The notes under the pieces were generated by a model that was not told the origin of the DNA, did not search any database, and worked only from the letters and a program-made list of their open reading frames with translations. 64,000 nucleotides of DNA from Sorghum bicolor (Eukaryota > Streptophyta > Magnoliopsida > Poales > Poaceae), in NCBI RefSeq assembly GCF_000003195.3, contig NC_012878.2:56234629-56298628 (forward strand). The letters run 5' to 3'. Positions 1 through 12,014 of the stretch are shown piece after piece. Made by a program: the position numbers and the translations under genes. The first letter of the stretch is position 1; the number at the start of each line of letters is the position of its first letter.

Positions 1-458
1 CAGAAACTACGCCGAGTCACAGAGAGCAAGTACAGATATATCATCGCAACAGACAGCAAAGCTGCACGACCGGGTCATGCCGTCGAACACATCCGGTCGA
101 GTCCGAGCAAACTCAGCCAAATGTCCAGTCACCTTATGATGCAAACACCTGCTAAATACAAGTGGTTGCTTTCTTTGTCACGAAGACCTCAGATCTTAGT
201 TTACATCTTCATGATTAGTGTTAAACATAACTAATCTTAATCTAACAAATTTAACTCGAATGCTGACTGAAGCTATGATAACAGCTGACGACATTATACA
301 CATGCTTACAAGCAACTACGGTACATCAGAATGCTCCATAGTGGACTCAGCTCCTCTGTCAGTTTGGACGCTTGCCTGTGTTATTATCGTTCTTGCGAAT
401 GGCAGTTAACATCAAACAAACAAGGAAATAATAGCACCTGAAAAGCACGAGTTTTGTT

Positions 459-464
459 TATAAA
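459..464 (+). promoter_or_regulatory. TATA box of the ABCB transporter gene
   Basis: A TATAAA hexamer lies 93 nt upstream of the ATG at 557. With transcription starting about 30 nt downstream, the leader would be about 65 nt. No other TATA-like hexamer sits as well between here and the ATG. The transcription start itself is inferred. Confidence 0.45.
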
Positions 465-556
465 GAAACCTAGAAAACGGCACTACAAAAGGTACTCTTC
501 ATAGAGCAACCGGAGCCATATGCAGCAGGGAGAACCTGGTGCTAGGCAGGCACGGA

Positions 557-3500
557 ATGGCAGAAAAAAGCTTCCCCAAAGATTCCGCGGTTGGTGTAGT
601 GAATGGTGGGGAAAAGGAGGAGAATGGCGAGAAGATGGTGGCAATGGCTAAGGCTCCATTCCACAGCATGTTTAAGTATGCTGACAGAACAGACGTTCTG
701 CTGATGCTGGTCGGCACGGTCGGGGCACTGGGCAATGGCATGTCGATGGTGATCATGACAATCATCTTCGGGCAGATGATTGATGCCTTTGGGGGTGCCA
801 CCCCGGACACCATTGTTCCCCGAGTCAGCAAGGTATGGCTGTAACGGCCCTCTGGAAGCCACAGTCTGCGAATCTTATTATATAGAGGATTAGCCATTGA
901 TTACTTGTAAAATAGATGATAAATTTGATATCCGTGCATCGTCATGTCCTCAATTTGCTATGTAAGTTGTGTTATATAGAAGAATAATTGTTTTGTTATC
1001 TTCCTGGCTAGTTATTGGATGTACTAGTGATATGGCTAGCATTTTCTTTCAGGCATCTCTGAACTTCATTTACTTGGCCATTGGAACAGGGTTTGCTTCT
1101 TTCATTCGTAAGTATAACTGTTATGCACATTTTTTTTAGTGGATAAATGGTTGCCAGTCTCCAGAAGATGATTTGTTAAAAGCTGGAAATAATACTTCTC
1201 TCCCGACCAAGTCGTGTGAGCATGCCACACTATCCTATTTGGCTGTCTATAACATACACGATATTGAGCAACTTATGAACTTGGAATCTTATTTGATGAG
1301 CAAGATCTTTGTGATACTAATACCTATGCATAGAAATCCGAGTATCAGATTTGCCATGTAGTACTTTTGAGGGTCATTAAGAATTGGAATGCCACTGAAA
1401 TCATTCTTAAGATGTGTTTGGTTTCAGGAATCACTCCATCCTAGATGAGGTGGTGCATCATGAATCCATATCCATTCCTCAAATTTAGTGGAATTATTCC
1501 ATTCCGCATACTAGTACTAATTATTAGCTTGTGAGGAATGAGGTGGTGATGCATCAACCTATTGCACTTCAGAAACCAAACAAAAAAGTGAAGAATGAGT
1601 AGATAATGGACTAACTCCTTTATCAAACCAAACACACCCTTACTGTCTTAAATAATGCTCAAATGCAAATACATGATCATAACACAATGCTTACCAGAGA
1701 TATCATGCTGGACAATGACTGGGGAGAGGCAGGCCACTCGTATTCGGTCATTGTATCTCAAGTCGGTCCTCAGACAGGATATGACATTCTTTGATGTTGA
1801 AATGACTACTGGACATGTAGTCTCCAGCATATCTGCTGACATGACCCTAATTCAGGGTGCTATTGGTGAAACGGTAAGAGCATAAACCTTGCATCTTCTT
1901 CAATATTTTAGATCTGATACAAAAGAACAAATAAACTGATCAGCTGCTACATCACAGAAAAAGGCTGTTTTGTTTATTTCATTTCTTCCTTTTTTTTTCT
2001 GATGGGACCACATCACAGAACTAAATATGTCAGTAATTTTACTAAAAGTAAAACTCTGATATAATTGAGCATGCACTTTGCATATCTCGCAGTTTTTTTT
2101 TTTACACTTGCACATTCTTGATTCTTTGATCTTCAGGTCGGCAAGTTCATACAACTTGTTACAACTTTCTTCGGTGGGTTTGTGCTGGCATTCATCAAAG
2201 GCTGGCTTCTAACTCTCGTTATGCTTTCTACTATACCACCATTTGTTGCTGCTGGTGGAATTGTCGCAAAGATGCTATCCAAAATATCTAGCGAGGGCCT
2301 AGAGTCATACAGTGATGCAGGCGATATTGTTGAACAAACAATTGGCTCCATAAGAACGGTAGGCCTATGCTATCTTGATCATACACAACAAATAATAAAG
2401 TTTGTGACTGACTTGTAATCGTAGTAAATAACAGGTTGCTTCCTTCAATGGTGAAAAGAAAGCCATTACCCTGTACAACAATCTCATAAAGAAGGCATAC
2501 AAAGGCGCAGTCAAGGAAGGGGCTGTCCGAGGCTTTGGAATGGGTTTACTTTCATTAATATATTTTTCCGCCTTTGGACTGCTTATATGGTATGGCAGCA
2601 AGTTAAGCCTTACTAAAGGATATAGCGGTGGAGATATCCTAAATGTAATGTTTGCAATCATGATAGGTGCAAGGTGAGCATTGATGCTGAAAATGTCCTT
2701 CTCTAAAGTAAAATTCAACAAATAACATGCCTTGTTCTAGCATTTTAAGAAGTTTATAGTAATGATATCTGCTTTTGATCCATGTTCTAGTACTTTATCA
2801 CAACAAAATATATCACATCTGTCTGCTAACATGAAATTCTTTTAACTGTTTGGGACAGAAATTTAGGTGATGCAACCCCCTGCATAGCTTCCTTTGAGGA
2901 AGGAAGAGTTGCGGCTTACAGATTGTTCAAAACAATCAAAAGGAGACCAGAAATTGACTATGGGGATAGCACTGGCATTGTGTTAGAGGACATCAAGGGT
3001 GAAGTAGAACTGAAGGATGTATTCTTCAGCTACCCAAGCAGGCCAGATCAACTGATATTTAATGGATTTTCAGTGCATGCATCAAGTGGCACGATAATGG
3101 CCATAGTCGGGGAGAGTGGGAGTGGGAAATCAACTGTGATCAATCTGGTCGAGAGATTTTATGATCCACAGGCTGGAGAAGTTTTAATTGATGGGATGAA
3201 CATCAAAGGTTTCAAGCTAGAATGGATAAGGGGAAAGATTGGCCTTGTTAACCAGGAACCACTGCTTTTTATGACGTCCATCAGGGAGAATATTACCTAT
3301 GGAAAAGAGGACGCAACCCTTGAAGAAATCAAGACAGCAGCTGAGCTCGCAAATGCAGCAACATTCATTGAGAACTTGCCTGATGTACTTACATGAACAT
3401 GATCTGCACAATAATAATTCATGGTCATGTATAAAACTATAAGACTGATCATATATTTATATGATTTCAGGGTTATGAAACAACAGTTGGACAACGGGGT

Positions 3501-6463
3501 GCTCAGCTTTCTGGGGGACAGAAGCAGAGGATTGCGATCGCGAGAGCCATCCTTAAAAACCCAAAAATTCTTTTGCTTGATGAAGCAACTAGCGCATTGG
3601 ATTTGGAGTCTGAAAGGATAGTCCAAGATGCATTAAATAGGATCATGGTGGGGAGAACCACACTTGTTGTGGCGCACCGTTTGAGCACTGTAAGAAATGC
3701 TCACTGCATCTCAGTTGTTTCTAAAGGAAAACTAGTAGAACAAGGTAATTGCGTCTTGAGCACATTCTTTAGCTTCCTTTTGTGCAAAAAGGTTCAAAGA
3801 AAGATTATTCATTTATACCTGTAAATGCAGGACATCATGATGAATTAGTAAAGGATCCTGATGGAGCATACTCTCAGCTTATACGGCTGCAAGAGAAACA
3901 ACAAGAAAATGGCCGCATGTCAGATGCTAGATTATCAGGCTCAGCATCTAAAAGGAGTGGGTCACTCAGACGATCAATAAGTAGAAGTTCAGCAGGGAGC
4001 AGCCGTCATTCTTTAAGCCTTCCCTTAGGTATTCCTGGACCCACTGAACTAATGGAGTATAACTTTGGACAAGGTGCCAGACAAATCGAAAATATTGATG
4101 ACAAGGTACCAAACAAAGCACCAATGGGACGCCTAATTAACCTAAACAAACCAGAGACTGCAGTTCTTCTGTTTGGGTCTATTGCAGCAGCAATTGACGG
4201 AGCTGTCTTTCCAACACTTGGTTTAGCAATGGCTAGTGCTTCCAAAATATTTTATGAACCACCAGACCAGCAGCGCAAAGATTCTATCCTTTGGGCATTA
4301 CTGTGTGTTGGCCTCGGTGCAACTGCTATGATATCAAAGATAGTAAATAGTTTTCTTTTTGCAATAGCTGGTGGGAAGCTTATACAACGAATCCGCGCTT
4401 TGACATTTGAAACCATGGTGCACCAAGAAGTTGCTTGGTTTGATTATCCTGAAAATTCGAGGCAAGTAATCTATATTTCAATCTATTCATGGGACCAAAC
4501 AATCTATATACTGACAGTCATTTGCATTATTAACAGTGGGGCACTTAATGGAAGGCTATGTATCGATGCACTTAATGTAAGACGTCTAGTGGGAGATAAC
4601 TTGGCCTTAATTGTCCAAAGTACTGCAACACTTACTTGTGGAGTAGTAATCGCATTGATAGCGGACTGGAAGCTTTCATTGGTAATCTTATTGGTAATCC
4701 CTTTAATGGGTCTCCAAGGTTATGCTCAAGTGAACTTCCTACGGGGGTTCAGTCAAGATGCCAAGGTGAGCTATAAATTAGATTTCTAGATTTTCCTTCT
4801 CATGTTCCAGCTTTCCAGCTACAAATATGCCAACTTTGTTATAGTGTTATGTTGTTCCCAATAAACCATAAGTTATTATTTCCACAAGTTATTTTGTCAT
4901 ATGATAAAGAGACCTGAAACTTAGATTTGATAGATCCCTCATGCTGGCAAAAGGAAGACAAGTAATCATCTTTAAAAGTAATCCCTGAATTAAATGTTGC
5001 CAATATTGCTTTCTTTTTCTATTGGATGTGGTCATTTGGATGACACTTATGGTATTTTTCTTCCCTTCTTTTCTGAATTTTACTATCACATCTGGTATGT
5101 GCTTGTAGACAATGTATGAGGAAGCAAGTCAAATTGCAACTGAAGCAGTTGGTAGCATCAGAACAGTAGCATCTTTTTGTGCCGAGGAGAGAGTGATGGA
5201 CAGATATAATCAGAAATGCCAAGCTTCTAGGGATCAGGGAATTCGAACTGGAATAGTTGGAGGCCTTGGTTTTGGTTTCTCATATATGATGCTATACGCC
5301 AGTGCCGCTCTTTGTTACTATGTTGGTGCAAAGTTTGTTAGTCAGGGAAAATCCACTTTTGGTGATGTCTTCAAGGTAAGTAATAGTCATTGTATTTTTT
5401 TCCTTTTTGGTGAATATAATATTTGATATTTATGTTTTATTGGAATGCAGGCTTACTTTGCTTTAGTTATGGCCATGATTGGAGTGTCACAAACAAGTGC
5501 TATGGCTTCTGACTCAGCTAAGGCAAATGATTCTGCTATTTCCATATTTTCAATATTAGATAGAAAATCCTTAGTTGATTCCAGCAGTGAAGGTTCCACC
5601 TTGGAGAATGTCAAGGGTGACATTGATTTTAAGCATGTCAGCTTCAAATATCCATCCCGTCCTGATGTTCAAATTTTCACTGACTTCACCTTAAGCATTC
5701 CCTCTGGAAAGGTCTAAACTATTACCCGGATCCTAATTTATCGATCTTCTCTCGGTGTTATGAGGATTTAATTTTTTTATGCCATCATATTTCTGAGGAC
5801 TTACACAGAAACCTTCTACTGCAGACAGTTGCGCTTGTTGGTCAAAGTGGTAGTGGCAAGTCCACGGTCATATCTTTGTTAGAGCGCTTCTATGAACCCG
5901 ACAGTGGTGTGATTTTATTAGATAGAGTGGAAATTAGTAGTCTAAAGGTCAGCTGGTTGAGGGACCAGATGGGATTGGTAAGCCAAGAACCAGTGCTTTT
6001 CAGTGGAACAATCCGTGACAATATAGCTTACGGAAAGCATGAAGAGGTAACAGAAGAAGAGATTGCCGCAGCTGCTAGAGGAGCCAATGCCCATGAATTC
6101 ATCTCAAGCATGCCACAGGGGTACAATACAACTGTTGGAGAGAGAGGAACACAACTTTCAGGTGGCCAAAAACAGCGAATAGCTATCGCGAGAGCAATCT
6201 TGAAGGACCCAAAGATACTTCTTCTGGACGAGGCAACAAGCGCATTAGATGCTGAATCAGAGAGCATCGTGCAGGATGCATTAAATCGTGCTATGGTTGG
6301 CAGGACAACTGTCATTGTGGCACACCGCCTCTCAACAATCCAAGGAGCTGATATGATTGCTGTCCTAAAGGATGGCGCAATTGTGGAAAAAGGAAGACAT
6401 GGGACGCTGATGGGCATTGCTGGTGGAGCTTATGCTTCACTTGTGGAGCTTCGCACCGTGTAA
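557..6463 (+). CDS. ABC transporter B family protein (full-size MDR/P-glycoprotein type), 12 exons, 1264 aa
   Basis: Exons: 557-832, 1053-1107, 1698-1873, 2137-2358, 2435-2673, 2859-3384, 3471-3744, 3831-4461, 4537-4765, 5109-5375, 5451-5711, 5825-6463. All join in frame (3795 nt). Order is TMD1 (about residues 50-330), NBD1, linker rich in Ser/Arg (about 620-680), TMD2, NBD2. NBD1 has Walker [10 protein letters not shown] (about 407), LSGGQKQR (about 511) and Walker [16 protein letters not shown]2 has GQSGSGKST (about 1058), LSGGQKQR (about 1163) and [11 protein letters not shown]. Both ATP sites therefore look complete. Length and layout fit plant ABCB proteins of the ABCB4/11/21 group, plasma-membrane ATP-driven exporters, some of which move auxin; the substrate here is unknown. 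The ATG at 557 was chosen because the upstream in-frame codon at 539 is GTG. Intron 8 uses a GC donor. In TMD1 the stretch [15 protein letters not shown] departs from the more usual RMS(G/A)DT and IQDA forms. Confidence 0.93.
1410..1639. mobile_element. Tourist-like MITE in intron 2 of the ABCB gene
   Basis: The element has imperfect terminal inverted repeats (left AGATGTGTTTGGTT; right end reads GGGTGTGTTTGGTTTG on the other strand) and is flanked by TTA on both sides (1407-1409 and 1640-1642). Internal inverted repeats around the GAGGTGGTGxxTCAT motifs suggest a foldback structure. The TTA target duplication is typical of PIF/Harbinger-derived Tourist MITEs. Confidence 0.8.
4462..4536 (+). 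other. GC-AG intron of 75 nt, in frame, without stop codons
   Basis: The donor reads CGAG|gcaagt and the acceptor taacag|TGGGGC. Removal joins AAT TCG AG to T GGG GCA and restores the conserved [11 protein letters not shown] segment of TMD2. The intron is a multiple of three and its reading frame is open, so retention would insert 25 residues without a frameshift. Confidence 0.8.
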
Positions 6464-7420
6464 TATAATACAAAATTTTGAGCTATGCAGTTGATGGCTA
6501 CTCTCTTGTCAAAATTTAACAGTTTATGGAAGAATTTTTTTGTGAACACCTATAAGTTTGCTAGGGTAGGGTACCCATTGCAGTGTTGGTTGAGCTTATC
6601 TGCCGAATCTGCCAGCCATTCAGCAGTATTTTTCTCACAACAAATCAGCGAACAGTACTTTCGCCAAGCAAGCAGGCTTGTTTAAGTTTGCAAAGGGCAA
6701 AGTGTTGGGTACTACAATGATCAACACGATCTAGAACACTTATTAACCAAACAAGTAAAACAACCTTACGGATCACTTGCATTGCATTTACCTTGAAGAG
6801 CATTTAAATTTAAATCAATAAAGCTACTACACCTACAAATGCAAACTAGCAAAAAAAAAACATAGAACAGTGACATGCCTTTGAAATCACGAAGAGGAAT
6901 GGTTGTCAACTCACGTGAGACGAACCATACTGTCAAACGCCATAGATTCTAAGACGGTATCTGCAATGACAACATTTACCATCAATCAACAGTAGCTCAA
7001 TCTCCGTTTGACAGCCCCGTTTGCATTGGTACTGGCGAAACCCGAAAAAGCCAGGCGGCAATTCGTACGAGGCTACCAGATACCGAACAGTTCAAGCAGC
7101 TCAGCAATCAACAAATCAGTCCTGCAAAAAAAAAAAAAAATCAGTGCCGTTCATTTTGATTCGACCTGGCTCCGCGCATACGAGCTCAGCGGTGGAAATT
7201 ACAGGAATGCAATAAGAACTTTAGAAGGGTTCAAGGCTTAAGACCATACCTCAGGTAGCGCACTCCGCGCGCGTGGGAGGAGACGGGGAGGTGTACAGCG
7301 CAGCCATGCCGGATCCACGGTACGGGCAGACCTCAGGGGAAGTGAAGAGCCTCGCCGCGAGCGGCGGATGCGAGGATCGCCGCTGATCGGAGTCGGGAGT
7401 GGGACCCGCGAGGACGACCG
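6464..7420. other. 3' region of the ABCB gene and intergenic spacer
   Basis: No gene is supported. The stretch is AT-rich with A-runs (6850-6859, 7126-7140) and has a remnant at about 6600-6660 resembling grass MITE sequence (CAGCAGTATTTTTCTC). It becomes GC-rich from about 7250 toward the PPR gene. Confidence 0.6.
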
Positions 7421-7433
7421 GCCAAGGGGTTGT

Positions 7434-7501
7434 TGGGCCGCCGATGGTAATGGGCTAATTTATAGCATGCTAAGTTCATGCTTTTCGTTAGCCCAGGCCC
7501 A
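7434..7501 (+). promoter_or_regulatory. Cluster of four site II (TGGGCY) elements before the PPR gene
   Basis: TGGGCC at 7434-7439, TGGGCT at 7451-7456, AGCCCA at 7490-7495 and GGCCCA at 7496-7501 (the last two inverted) lie 74-141 nt upstream of the ATG. Site II elements are known in plant promoters of genes for organelle and ribosome biogenesis, which fits a PPR gene. A TTTATAG sequence at about 7460 may serve as a weak TATA. Confidence 0.55.
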
Positions 7502-7574
7502 CTAATGCTTTCACCATATGAGCATGGAAAACGGGATCTGGGCTCCCGCCACCCACCACCACCTGTGATGCCCG

Positions 7575-8888
7575 ATGCCGGCCACCGCCACGGTACAGCG
7601 CCGCCGCCGCCGCCCGAAGAAGTTTCCCTACAAGCCAAAGCCCCCGCCGGAGCCGCACCCTTTCCTCCTCCACCTCAAGTCCCTTCCTTCGCCCGTGGCC
7701 GCCGCGGCCTCGCTCCTCTCCGCGCCGCGCCACCTGCACGACCACCCTTTCGCGGCGTGCGTGCTGTACCGCCTCGCGCGCGCGCGGCTCTTCCCGCTCG
7801 TCCCGCCGCTCCTCACCGCGCTCCGCACCCTCCGCGTCCCGCTGCAGCCCACCGCGTTTGCCGCCCTCATCGACCACCTCGGCGCCTTCTCCCGGCCCGA
7901 CGCCGCGCTACTCGTCTTCCGCGCCGTCCCGGCCTTCTGCTCCCACTCCAACGCCACGTTCCACGCCCTCCTCCACTCCCTCGTCTGCAACGGCCGTGTG
8001 GACGCCGCGCGGGACATGCTCCCGGAGGCCCCTAAGCTCGGCGTCCGGACCAACGCCGTCTCCTACAACATCATTCTCAAGGGCGTTTGCCACCGGGACG
8101 GGTTCTCGGGCGCCCGCGTGGTGCTCGACGAAATGCTCGCCCGCGGCCTGCGCCCCACGGTGGTGACGTTCAATACGCTGGTCGGGTCGGCGTGCCGGGA
8201 AGGGGAACTGGCCGCGGCGGAGCAGCTCATGGACGAGATGGCGCGCCGGAGTGTGCCACCGAACGCCGTGACGTACGCCCTGTTAATGCAGGGGCTCTGT
8301 GACGCCGGGCGGTACGATGACGCCAAGAAGCTCTTGTTTGACATGGAGTACCGAGACTGCCAGCCCGATGTGACGAACTACGGCGTGCTGATGAGCGCGT
8401 GCGCGGCATGCGGGGATGCCGGCGGCATTAGGGGTCTGATCTCCGACATGCGCAAGCGGAAGCTGACACCTGACGACGCGAGCTACAACGTCCTGATCAA
8501 GTGCCTCTGTGACGCCGGCAAGGTCGACGAGGCACATAGGGCGCTGGTCGAGATGCAGCTCAAGGATGGCACCGTGCCGAGCGCGGCCACCTACCGCGTC
8601 CTCCTCGACGGGTGCTGCGAAGCGCGCGACTTCGACCTGGGTCTGCGGGTTTTCAACGCTATGCTGGCGAGCGGCCACTGCCCTCTGGCTCTCACGTTCA
8701 GACGCCTGGTGAGAGGGCTCGGCGAGGACGGCAAGGCAGAGGAGGCCTGCTTTGTCTTGGAGCAGATGGGGCAGAGGGGGATGCGGCTGGATGCACAAGG
8801 GTGGCAGTCTGTTGCTGCATGCGTTTGCAGCAGCAGCAGCGCAACTGAGATGAACCTCATCAATCACCTGGTGTCATCACCATCTTGA
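7575..8888 (+). CDS. P-class pentatricopeptide repeat (PPR) protein, intronless, 437 aa
   Basis: PPR proteins bind organellar RNA and help process, stabilise or translate it. After a basic N-terminus (QRRRRRPKKF) rich in Arg, Pro and Ala, which suggests an organelle-targeting sequence, about nine 35-residue PPR motifs run from about residue 90 to 410. Examples are AVSYNIILKGVCHRDGFSGA, VVTFNTLVGSACREGELAAA, AVTYALLMQGLCDAGRYDDA and ASYNVLIKCLCDAGKVDEAH. There is no E, DYW or SMR domain, so it is P-class. The 5' half is strongly GC-rich, as in many grass genes. The start was chosen at 7575 because the protein continues in that frame. An ATG at 7568 is in another frame and overlaps the true start, so it may reduce initiation. 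The target organelle (probably mitochondrion) and the RNA target cannot be told from the sequence. Confidence 0.9.
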   Translation: MPATATVQRRRRRPKKFPYKPKPPPEPHPFLLHLKSLPSPVAAAASLLSAPRHLHDHPFAACVLYRLARARLFPLVPPLLTALRTLRVPLQPTAFAALIDHLGAFSRPDAALLVFRAVPAFCSHSNATFHALLHSLVCNGRVDAARDMLPEAPKLGVRTNAVSYNIILKGVCHRDGFSGARVVLDEMLARGLRPTVVTFNTLVGSACREGELAAAEQLMDEMARRSVPPNAVTYALLMQGLCDAGRYDDAKKLLFDMEYRDCQPDVTNYGVLMSACAACGDAGGIRGLISDMRKRKLTPDDASYNVLIKCLCDAGKVDEAHRALVEMQLKDGTVPSAATYRVLLDGCCEARDFDLGLRVFNAMLASGHCPLALTFRRLVRGLGEDGKAEEACFVLEQMGQRGMRLDAQGWQSVAACVCSSSSATEMNLINHLVSSPS

Positions 8889-9366
8889 TACTCAGTTCGA
8901 GCGTCATTGTTTTGTTGTATTTGATTTTGATAATCCTCAGAAGGCAGCCACTGAATGTTAGAATCTATCTTAGTCTAAGACATCATCTCCCTTTTTGACC
9001 CAGGATCTTGTTTAGTACTTCAAGACGGTAAATTAGTAATTATTACCAAAGTGAAAGATTACCAGCTTGCTCACTTGAGCATATCAGCCAAATCTGTCAG
9101 CTATTCTAGCTTTCAAACGACGCAGCTGTGCTGCATAACCTAAAGTCCTAAACGGTTTGTGTCAGCAAACGCAATATCCAAACCATTTTCTAAATAATGC
9201 CCTCTGCAGTTCACTCTGAAGTGCAAACAGAGAGAAATTGAAGCGGTTGATCAATGAGACATTTCTCAGGGAATTAGGGGCAAAGATGTACAAGAGATTT
9301 TTTTTACAAAAAGTTTTATATATTAAGTCAATAGAATTCGTGTACAAGCCAAATCCTAGCTATTCC
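8889..9366. other. Convergent intergenic spacer between the PPR and DUF212 genes
   Basis: The two genes are transcribed toward each other and their 3' UTRs must share these 478 bp. It is AT-rich and contains no other recognisable element. Confidence 0.6.
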
Positions 9367-12014
9367 TTATACAGATTTCCCAATACAATAAGCGACTGCA
9401 CAGCCAACAAGTGCTCCTGCAAAAACCTGCAGTGACAAAAGAAAGAGAATGAAAACAATCTAAGGTAAGAAATAGAAGAAATGCAGAAACATATAACGAT
9501 AATGCATCAACTAACAATTCAACAGTTGTATTAAGATATACATGCATCTAAAAATACTAGCCATGGGCCAAGAACCCCAAAATTGTTTTCTTGGTCAGCA
9601 TGAAATGTTCCAGATTATATTCTGGAATACAAGGCACAGTTAAGAAGACACATTTGACCTGCAATGCAACATTTATTATCGTTTGGCCATTTGCTATGCA
9701 GAGGCAACAGTATAATACAAACGGGCACCAAATCAAAGATGGGTCATTCCACCACCAAGCTTCATTTCAAGAATAGAACTCAACAAGTACCATATTAACT
9801 ATGTAAGGAATAGATGTAGGGATGCAAATGGGGTTTATACTCGAACCCACAAATAGGCCACTTTAAGCGGACGGTTTGCGGACCACTTGCATCCATCAAT
9901 AGAAGATAGGAGTATGAAGTAGAGCTACCTGAAGTGGGCTGTGTCCAAGAGGTTCCCGTAGTGGCCTAAAGGTTGAAATGATTGGATGTTCTGGTGGGAA
10001 ATCACAGACTATTTGATTCAACAACTGCAATAAAAGTAATTAGACTTAATTAGAAGACAGGCACAGATAGATAAAGTGGCGACATTCAACTAACAACACT
10101 GTGCAATAGAACAGTGCCATATGCTTGCATTATCCATGGAAAATCACAAGCTTACCGCAGCTTGGCGACCTGTGTGCCATCTAATTCCTGATGCATCATA
10201 CATTACCTATATGAAGAAAATTTAAGGTTAGGACATTTTTAAAAACTAATAAAAAAAAAGGCAGCTTACATTTTTTTTATCTATAAAAAAGGCCTCATGT
10301 GAATATGCTTGCAACAAAACCTAGCTGTTTTTCATTCTCTTTCCTAAATAACGATGAAATACTTAAATAAACCAGGGGGGGGGAACATATTAGTCATTAG
10401 TGCAGAAACTGCTTTAAAATGCAAATCCTGGCACAGTTTCAGAGTGAGTGATGGCACCAATGGAACATCAACTGGCATGGTTCCAGGATGCAGAAGCTCT
10501 TCCACATAATATAAAGAACTTTGTCAAATTGACATGTGAACAGCTTTGGCATGAAAGTGCATGGAAATGTACAACTGAAACAAAATGAATGTTGGCCACT
10601 AGTGCAAGTCAGCCACTGCCATAAAGGATGTCCATATTCATCATAAATAAAGTGGATGTGGAGCAATGTCAACATTACTATCTCCAATTATATATTTAAA
10701 AAAAAGAAAGAAAGAAAGAAACATGTCCATGCCCAGCAAGGCTAAGAGATCAACTGTTGGTTGAATTTGTACTAAAAACCCTACTTTTATAAGCAATATA
10801 AAAACCACTACTGTGTAGGAAGGAAATTAGATGCCAACATCTACAGAAAAGGAATGATTCAAAGGTTGCAACACCCACATGCTTACAAAAAGAAATTCAT
10901 GGGACCTGATTGATTTAGGTACATACAACGGCAGCTAAAACCAATGCGAGGGCAAATGCAGAGCTATCTGCGCCTTCTTGTTGACCCACAGCGACGGCCA
11001 AGCTCCCCACAGTTGCAGAAAGAGATGACATGACTCCAGCTGAAGTAAGAAATTTCCTTGCATCCCACCTCTTCTCTTTTAGCCTGCGATGTCTAGGAAG
11101 AACAAATTACGGATTACTGGAACAGCACCGCAAACTCTTCTAGCTTAAAAACTCAATAGCTCTGAACATCCAGCTATATCCAATCAGCCTTGCGTTAATG
11201 CCACATAGTCTCATTCAGATATAGTTAGTGTTAAAAACATATCTAGGAGGTTCAGTTTGCAATTTCGCAAGACAAAACAGTACAATCAGACTTTCAAGCC
11301 ATTAGGGCAATCAAAACTCATGTTGAAATGCTGTGTGGCCAGAAACAGGAAGTAACACTCTCGTGCAATATGTCTGTCAGCCTTGCCCCAGTGTCATGCT
11401 CGCAATCTCTCATAATGAGAAGAATGATTCCTAACAAACCAGAGTCACTGCCACAACCCATGAGGTTACTGACGTGCTATACAGATGGCAGTCTTCTCCA
11501 CATCCTCACAACAAATGTCAGCGTTCATCCTCGAGCTCGAAATCAAGCTTCGTGAAAGTAAAGCTCAAATCCTTGCTTCGACAACACATCACACGACACG
11601 AGAGGAAACCCTCAATCCAAGCCTTCCGCAGGAGAGCGAGAGAAAACAAAAATAAACTTTCCCGGACCAAACCCCAACCCCGATCGCAAGTCGCAACCAC
11701 CACCACCTACAAACGCGACCGACAGGGGCACGGGAGCAATCGCGATGGAACCAACGACCCAAGTATCGATCGCCCCCGCGCGTTAGATTTAGATCTAGGA
11801 GAGGGGGAACGCACCAGATGGAGAGGAGGTTGACGAAGTTGGCGAAGGCGAAGGCGAGGAGAGCGACGGCGAGGGGGAAGTTGCCGCCCCCGACGATAGC
11901 GCCCGAGCCCCCCGCTCCGGCAACCAGGTCCGCCGCCGCGGCCGCGGCCGAGGTGGCCGTGGAAGGGGCCGTGCCGGCGGCCCCCGCGCCGGTCAACATC
12001 TCGCTGCCCCTCAT
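9367..12014 (-). CDS. DUF212 (acid phosphatase/vanadium haloperoxidase-related) membrane protein, 5 exons, 187 aa
   Basis: Exons in transcription order: 12014-11815, 11083-10927, 10206-10156, 10024-9929, 9426-9367; all join in frame (564 nt). The protein has an Ala/Gly-rich N-terminus, then the family core: NFPLAVALLAFAFANFVNLL membrane segment, LKEKRWDARKFL, SSLSATVGSLAVAVG, a hydrophobic stretch ending VVMYDASGIRWHTGRQA, LLNQIV, PLREPLGHSPLQV and a final membrane segment. The family resembles Bacillus YuiD and is annotated by distant similarity to PAP2/haloperoxidases; its biochemical role is unknown. Most members I recall carry GGMPSSHSATV, whereas here it reads AGVMSSLSATV, losing the Pro and His. 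The start may instead be the second Met, five codons on. The first 65 codons are very GC-rich, the rest AT-rich. Confidence 0.88.

Noticed and set aside
7478..8035. Open frame of 185 codons overlapping the PPR gene in another frame
   Set aside because: It is a GC-driven shadow: a Pro/Arg/Ala-rich translation with no motif, while the overlapping frame gives clear PPR repeats.
8283..8867. 194-codon open frame antisense to the PPR gene
   Set aside because: Antisense by-product of GC-rich coding DNA; no family features.
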